Shown here piece by piece: positions 7,601 to 9,334 of a stretch of DNA of 9,334 nucleotides (its first letter is position 1; the number at the start of each line of letters is the position of its first letter). Below the pieces are notes generated by a model. The model worked only from the letters and a program-made list of their open reading frames with translations. It had not been told where the DNA came from and searched no databases. Origin of the DNA: Chloroflexi bacterium RBG_13_53_26 (GTDB taxonomy: Bacteria > Chloroflexota > Dehalococcoidia > UBA2247 > RBG-13-53-26). The stretch spans positions 1-9,334 of the forward strand of contig MGMW01000114.1 in the NCBI GenBank assembly GCA_001795035.1. The letters run 5' to 3'. The position numbers were made by a program, and so were the translations under genes.

Positions 7601-8982
7601 CATGCGAAGCGACAGTGACTAACTGCACCTTCTCGGGCAACTCGTATGGGATGTACAACTGGGAAGCGGCGTCGCCCATCGTGACCAACTGCATCCTCTG
7701 GGGAAATGCAGTCGATGAGATATACAACGAGCAAGGTAGCTCGCCGGTAGTCACCTACTGTGATGTTCAGGGTGGTTACCCAGGGGAAGGCAACATCGAT
7801 CAAGACCCGTTGCTGACAGCTGACCTTCACCTGCAGAGAGGTTCGCCCTGTATTGATGCCGGAGACAATGATACGCCCTCCTTGCCTGAGACCGACTTTG
7901 AGGGCGATCCTCGCATCTGGCCTCCGCCCGGCACCGTGGATATGGGGGTGGATGAATTGGTGGATGAATTCCTGAAAGTGATATATGTTGATTCCAGCAC
8001 TACTGGCAGCGGAAACGACAATGGCACTTCGTGGGCAGATGCCTTTGATGACCTGCAAGAGGCACTGACCACTGCTTCCTCCAGCGACACAATCTGGGTG
8101 GCCAGCGGTACGTACTACCCTGATGAGAACGCGGCCAATCCCAATGGCACTGGCAATAGAAGCGCCACCTTCCGGATGGTAGATGGCGTGGCCCTCTATG
8201 GTGGATTCCCATCGGGTGGCGGTACATGGGAAGATCGGGATCCTGCTATCCACGTAACCACCCTCAGCGGCGATATCGATGGCGACGGAGTACCGGACAC
8301 GCAGAATGCCTACACCGTGGTGTCTTCCCTGAATTGCTATGACACCGTCATCGATGGTTTCACCATCAGTGGCGGCTACGCGGATAAGGCACCATACGTA
8401 GGCGGGATGTACAACAAGAACTCGTCCCTGACCGTGTCCAATTGTATCTTCTCGGGCAACTATGGGACGGCCCATGGTGGGATGTACAACTACTCCTCCT
8501 CGCCGATGGTGATCAACTGCATCTTCTGGGACAACCATGGGATATATGTCGGAGGGATGTGCAACGCAAACGGTTCGTCGCCTCGGGTAACCAATTGTAC
8601 CTTCTCGGGTAACCCGGGCGTGTACGTCGGAGCGATGTACAATATCAACTCCTCTCCGGTGGTGACCAACTGCATCCTCTGGGGGAACTCTGGAGGTTCG
8701 GAGATATATAACAATGGCGGCTCGGCGACCTTCACCTACTGTGATATACGGATGACCTCAGGTACTTACCCGGGAACAGGCAATATCAATGCAGATCCGT
8801 TGTTTGAGAATCCGGGCGGCGGCGACTTCCACCTGGAGCTGGGCTCACCGTGCATCGATTCCGGGAGCAACTCTGCGGCAGCCGGGATCAGCACGGACTT
8901 CGAGGGAGACCCTCGCATCATAGATGGCGATGGCTATGGCGGAGCGGTAGTGGATAGGGGAGCGGATGAGTATCTGCCCTAG
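4615..8982 (+). CDS. Secreted subtilisin-like serine protease with three C-terminal beta-helix modules
   Basis: A complete 1455-residue exported protein. Residues 1-33 form a Sec signal peptide (basic N-region, hydrophobic core, likely cut after VLA). Residues about 55-128 are an I9-like propeptide (GEVLVKFK ... VEYAEPNYVY). The S8 peptidase domain spans about 135-460: Asp180 in AVIDTGVD, His240 in GHGTHCAG, oxyanion Asn338 in AAAGNSG and Ser410 in GTSMATPH, so all catalytic residues are present. Three modules follow (about 470-762, 773-1114 and 1122-1452). Each starts near a 'VWVDDDW' or 'VIYVDSS' strand, has repeated NC(T/I)F turns of a right-handed beta-helix, and ends in a choice-of-anchor-Q-like tail (SPCIDAGD ... 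DFEGDPR ... VDMGVDE). No LPXTG motif or C-terminal membrane helix is visible. The ribosome binding site AAGGAGG lies four bases before ATG. A terminator follows, so it is probably monocistronic. The protein is likely extracellular or loosely surface-bound. Its substrate is unknown. Confidence 0.93.
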   Translation: MNRGRIIWHKVIGVAFTMVLITCLAVPMTGVLAESSATQQEAREGVGVEPTDSPEYVEGEVLVKFKHSTSPERATSAIKVLGAESINSYDRIGVQRLKLREGTKVEEAIAFLSKDESVEYAEPNYVYRTCDTYPNDPGFDELWGLDNRGQNGGTRDADIDAPGAWDITTGSSDVVVAVIDTGVDYTHEDLAANMWQNPGEIPGNGEDDDLNGHVDDIYGIDTCTYEGHIPDSDPMDDEGHGTHCAGTIGAVGDNGIGVVGVNWNVRLMALKFLDSTGYGNTTDAVAAIEYIIDMKENHGVKVKVISNSWGGLGYNQSLYNEIAAAGAADILFVAAAGNSGTDNDVSPFYPASHDLDCIIAVAATDHNDNLADEVFWASNYGVTSVDLGAPGVDILSTTPGDNYDSWSGTSMATPHVSGVAALVLATNPDYHCSDVKTTILDTVDPISGLAHKVLTGGRLNAKNFLFLSQVWVDDDWAGASPGDPVGDGHIFGTDAFARIQDGIDALESSGIVNVLAGQYMENITLASGVKVMGAGAQVTTIAGNPGHAVVTAVDVDSAATLDGFTITGGSEANIGGMYNKNSSLTVSNCIFWDNYGSASGGMYNYSSSPTVINCIFWDNHGSYAGGMCNVLSSSPHVANCTFSGNSATDFGGMYNFYSSPTVTNCIFWGDTGGWEIGDYSSSATVTYCDVQGGYPGESNMDRDPLFVDPGNGDFCLQFGSWCIDAGDDAAVPSDITNDLEGNPRFVDGDGYAGAVVDMGVNEHIEYVPYLLEVWVDDDWEGRSHGAPVGDGHTFGIDAFATIQDGINIAATSGTVHVAAGTYFERLTWRYKNLVIQGAGADITTILPDMEAPYSSVVECWGLDPSSKLDGFTLTSQELCYYGIDNFNSSLEVANCAFSGNGTILVGMHNFVGDNGTYQATVTNCAFEYHGSTGMDNGAYFGTLEAMVTNCTFSGHSHLSGALYNHASAFGRCEATVTNCTFSGNLYGMYNRDYFGTCEATVTNCTFSGNSYGMYNWEAASPIVTNCILWGNAVDEIYNEQGSSPVVTYCDVQGGYPGEGNIDQDPLLTADLHLQRGSPCIDAGDNDTPSLPETDFEGDPRIWPPPGTVDMGVDELVDEFLKVIYVDSSTTGSGNDNGTSWADAFDDLQEALTTASSSDTIWVASGTYYPDENAANPNGTGNRSATFRMVDGVALYGGFPSGGGTWEDRDPAIHVTTLSGDIDGDGVPDTQNAYTVVSSLNCYDTVIDGFTISGGYADKAPYVGGMYNKNSSLTVSNCIFSGNYGTAHGGMYNYSSSPMVINCIFWDNHGIYVGGMCNANGSSPRVTNCTFSGNPGVYVGAMYNINSSPVVTNCILWGNSGGSEIYNNGGSATFTYCDIRMTSGTYPGTGNINADPLFENPGGGDFHLELGSPCIDSGSNSAAAGISTDFEGDPRIIDGDGYGGAVVDRGADEYLP
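6340..6549 (+). repeat. Internal duplication in the subtilase, copy 1 (module 1)
   Basis: This 210-base block (residues 576-645) aligns without gaps to 8404-8613. By hand count there are 28 differences, about 87% identity, many of them at third codon positions, and there are exact runs longer than 25 bases around the YNYSSSP and INCIFWDNHG codons. The rest of modules 1 and 3 is clearly more diverged, so this block looks recently duplicated or gene-converted. Confidence 0.8.
7432..7668 (+). repeat. Tandem beta-helix repeats in subtilase module 2
   Basis: Three consecutive units start with FG(T/R)(L/C)EA and carry VTNCTFSG. The units are 7432-7518 (29 codons), 7519-7593 (25 codons) and 7594-7668 (25 codons). 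The last two differ at few bases and end in YGMYN. Each unit corresponds to one turn of the helix, so copy number could change by slippage or recombination without breaking the frame. Confidence 0.75.
8404..8613 (+). repeat. Internal duplication in the subtilase, copy 2 (module 3)
   Basis: Partner of 6340-6549, covering residues 1264-1333. The central part, from GGMYNYSSSP to VINCIFWDNHG, is the most conserved; substitutions cluster in loop codons (for example SGN for WDN and GTAH for GSAS). Confidence 0.8.
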
Positions 8983-9009
8983 CTGACGGAAGGCAACTTG
9001 GCATCAAGG

Positions 9010-9042
9010 GCAAAGGCCCCTGGCTCGCGCTGGGGCCTTTGC
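9010..9042 (+). terminator. Intrinsic-type terminator after the subtilase
   Basis: GCAAAGGCCCC (9010-9020) pairs perfectly with GGGGCCTTTGC (9032-9042) around an 11-base loop. The hairpin begins 28 bases after the subtilase stop. The following bases (TCGTTTCG) form only a weak T-tract, so release may be partial. The stem itself is the strongest in the window and could also act from the opposite strand. Confidence 0.75.
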
Positions 9043-9294
9043 TCGTTTCGTGGGCAGTCGCATCGCCCGATTGATGATCGATTCACCTCGGCGCTACAAA
9101 GAGAGGTCTCGCTGGTCGGATGACTTCCAGCTATGCTGCTCCAAAAGGGTGGTGTGACCTGCCCAGTTTGCTCTGGACCAATGTATAACATCAGGGATTT
9201 CATGGGGACGGCTTTCGGGTTGTTCATGCTTGACCCAGTGTCAAGACACCCTGATTCTTTCGCGAATTGGGGATAGCGAGTGGTTTTATGAAGC
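9043..9294. other. Non-coding spacer between terminator and tRNA
   Basis: About 250 bases without a credible gene. It contains a 6-bp inverted repeat (CTTGAC 9229-9234, GTCAAG 9240-9245) and, at 9245-9256, a 12-base copy of a piece of the tRNA. The minus-strand open frame at 8979-9227 runs through the terminator and has no recognisable product. Confidence 0.45.
9245..9256 (-). repeat. 12-base copy of the tRNA anticodon-stem/variable region
   Basis: gacaccctgatt at 9245-9256 is repeated exactly at 9323-9334 inside the tRNA, where it covers tRNA positions 37-48. Because the window ends at 9334, the true match length cannot be seen. No flanking tRNA structure is present around this copy. Confidence 0.4.
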
Positions 9295-9310
9295 TGGTGA
9301 GCCGCGTGGG
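9291..9310. repeat. tRNA 3'-end direct repeat, right copy (possible att site)
   Basis: This is the partner of 2241-2260. It comprises the 3' T-stem strand, acceptor strand, discriminator and CCA of the tRNA plus four bases downstream. It lies at the junction between the tRNA and the subtilase side, where a tRNA-targeting integrase would recombine. Confidence 0.5.
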
Positions 9311-9334
9311 ACTCGAACCCACGACACCCTGATT
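9295..9334 (-). tRNA. tRNA, 3' half (window-truncated; probably tRNA-Lys)
   Basis: Read on the minus strand, the last 40 bases of the window form tRNA positions 37-76 exactly: AA (loop end), TCAGG (anticodon stem 3' strand), a five-base variable loop GTGTC, T-stem GTGGG/CCCAC with the invariant loop TTCGAGT, acceptor strand GCGGCTC, discriminator A and an encoded CCA. The anticodon itself lies beyond the window. The AATCAGG ending and the arm sequences resemble bacterial tRNA-Lys. tRNA-Thr also ends its loop in AATCA, so the isotype is only a guess. Confidence 0.85.

Noticed and set aside
7279..8538. 419-codon minus-strand frame opposite the beta-helix modules
   Set aside because: Long only because the repeated plus-strand codons avoid stops in that frame. 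Its translation repeats the module pattern and has no start signals.
6340..8613. CRISPR-like repeats
   Set aside because: The repeats are in-frame coding repeats of a beta-helix protein, not short palindromic repeats with unique spacers.
8940..8982. Cell-wall sorting signal or membrane anchor at the subtilase C-terminus
   Set aside because: The protein ends DEYLP with no LPXTG, PEP-CTERM or hydrophobic tail.

Overview
The window is bacterial DNA of moderate G+C by eye: Shine-Dalgarno-led genes, sigma70-like promoters, an intrinsic-type terminator, a type IV pilus ATPase fragment and a tRNA with an encoded CCA. The mix of a PilT-like ATPase, an Amt transporter and a large secreted subtilase with 'choice-of-anchor Q' type beta-helix modules is what one meets in environmental Chloroflexota, Planctomycetota and similar uncultured bacteria. 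A phylum cannot be fixed from the sequence alone.

Left part (1-1936): the last 49 codons of a pilT-like gene are followed by about 500 bases with no convincing gene. Next comes a very small lysine-rich gene on the minus strand (653-733) that I called by eye; it has its own promoter-like elements and a near-perfect ribosome binding site. It diverges from an NAD-dependent epimerase/dehydratase of the extended SDR family (977-1936).

Middle part (1937-4614): an ammonium transporter gene, amt, lies on the minus strand (2449-3672). Directly after it sits what looks like the wreck of the PII signalling gene glnK, its usual partner, with a stop codon in place of a conserved Glu and a deletion near the N-terminus. 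The 942-base gap between amt and the next gene holds an 11-bp tandem repeat, a sigma70-like promoter and a leader rich in inverted repeats, including a 30-base imperfect palindrome.

Right part (4615-9334): one 1455-residue secreted subtilisin-like protease carries three C-terminal right-handed beta-helix modules, two of which share a block about 87% identical at the DNA level. A strong terminator hairpin follows. The window ends in the 3' half of a tRNA (probably tRNA-Lys) on the minus strand.

The main structural observation is a 20-base direct repeat (19/20 identical) that copies the 3' end of this tRNA plus four bases beyond CCA. It lies at 9291-9310 and again at 2241-2260, in the geometry left by integration into a tRNA 3' end. 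The stretch between the copies (glnK remnant, amt, subtilase) may therefore be a small or decayed genomic island, although no integrase is visible. The genes do not form one pathway: ammonium uptake and extracellular protein breakdown could both serve nitrogen supply, but that link is inference.
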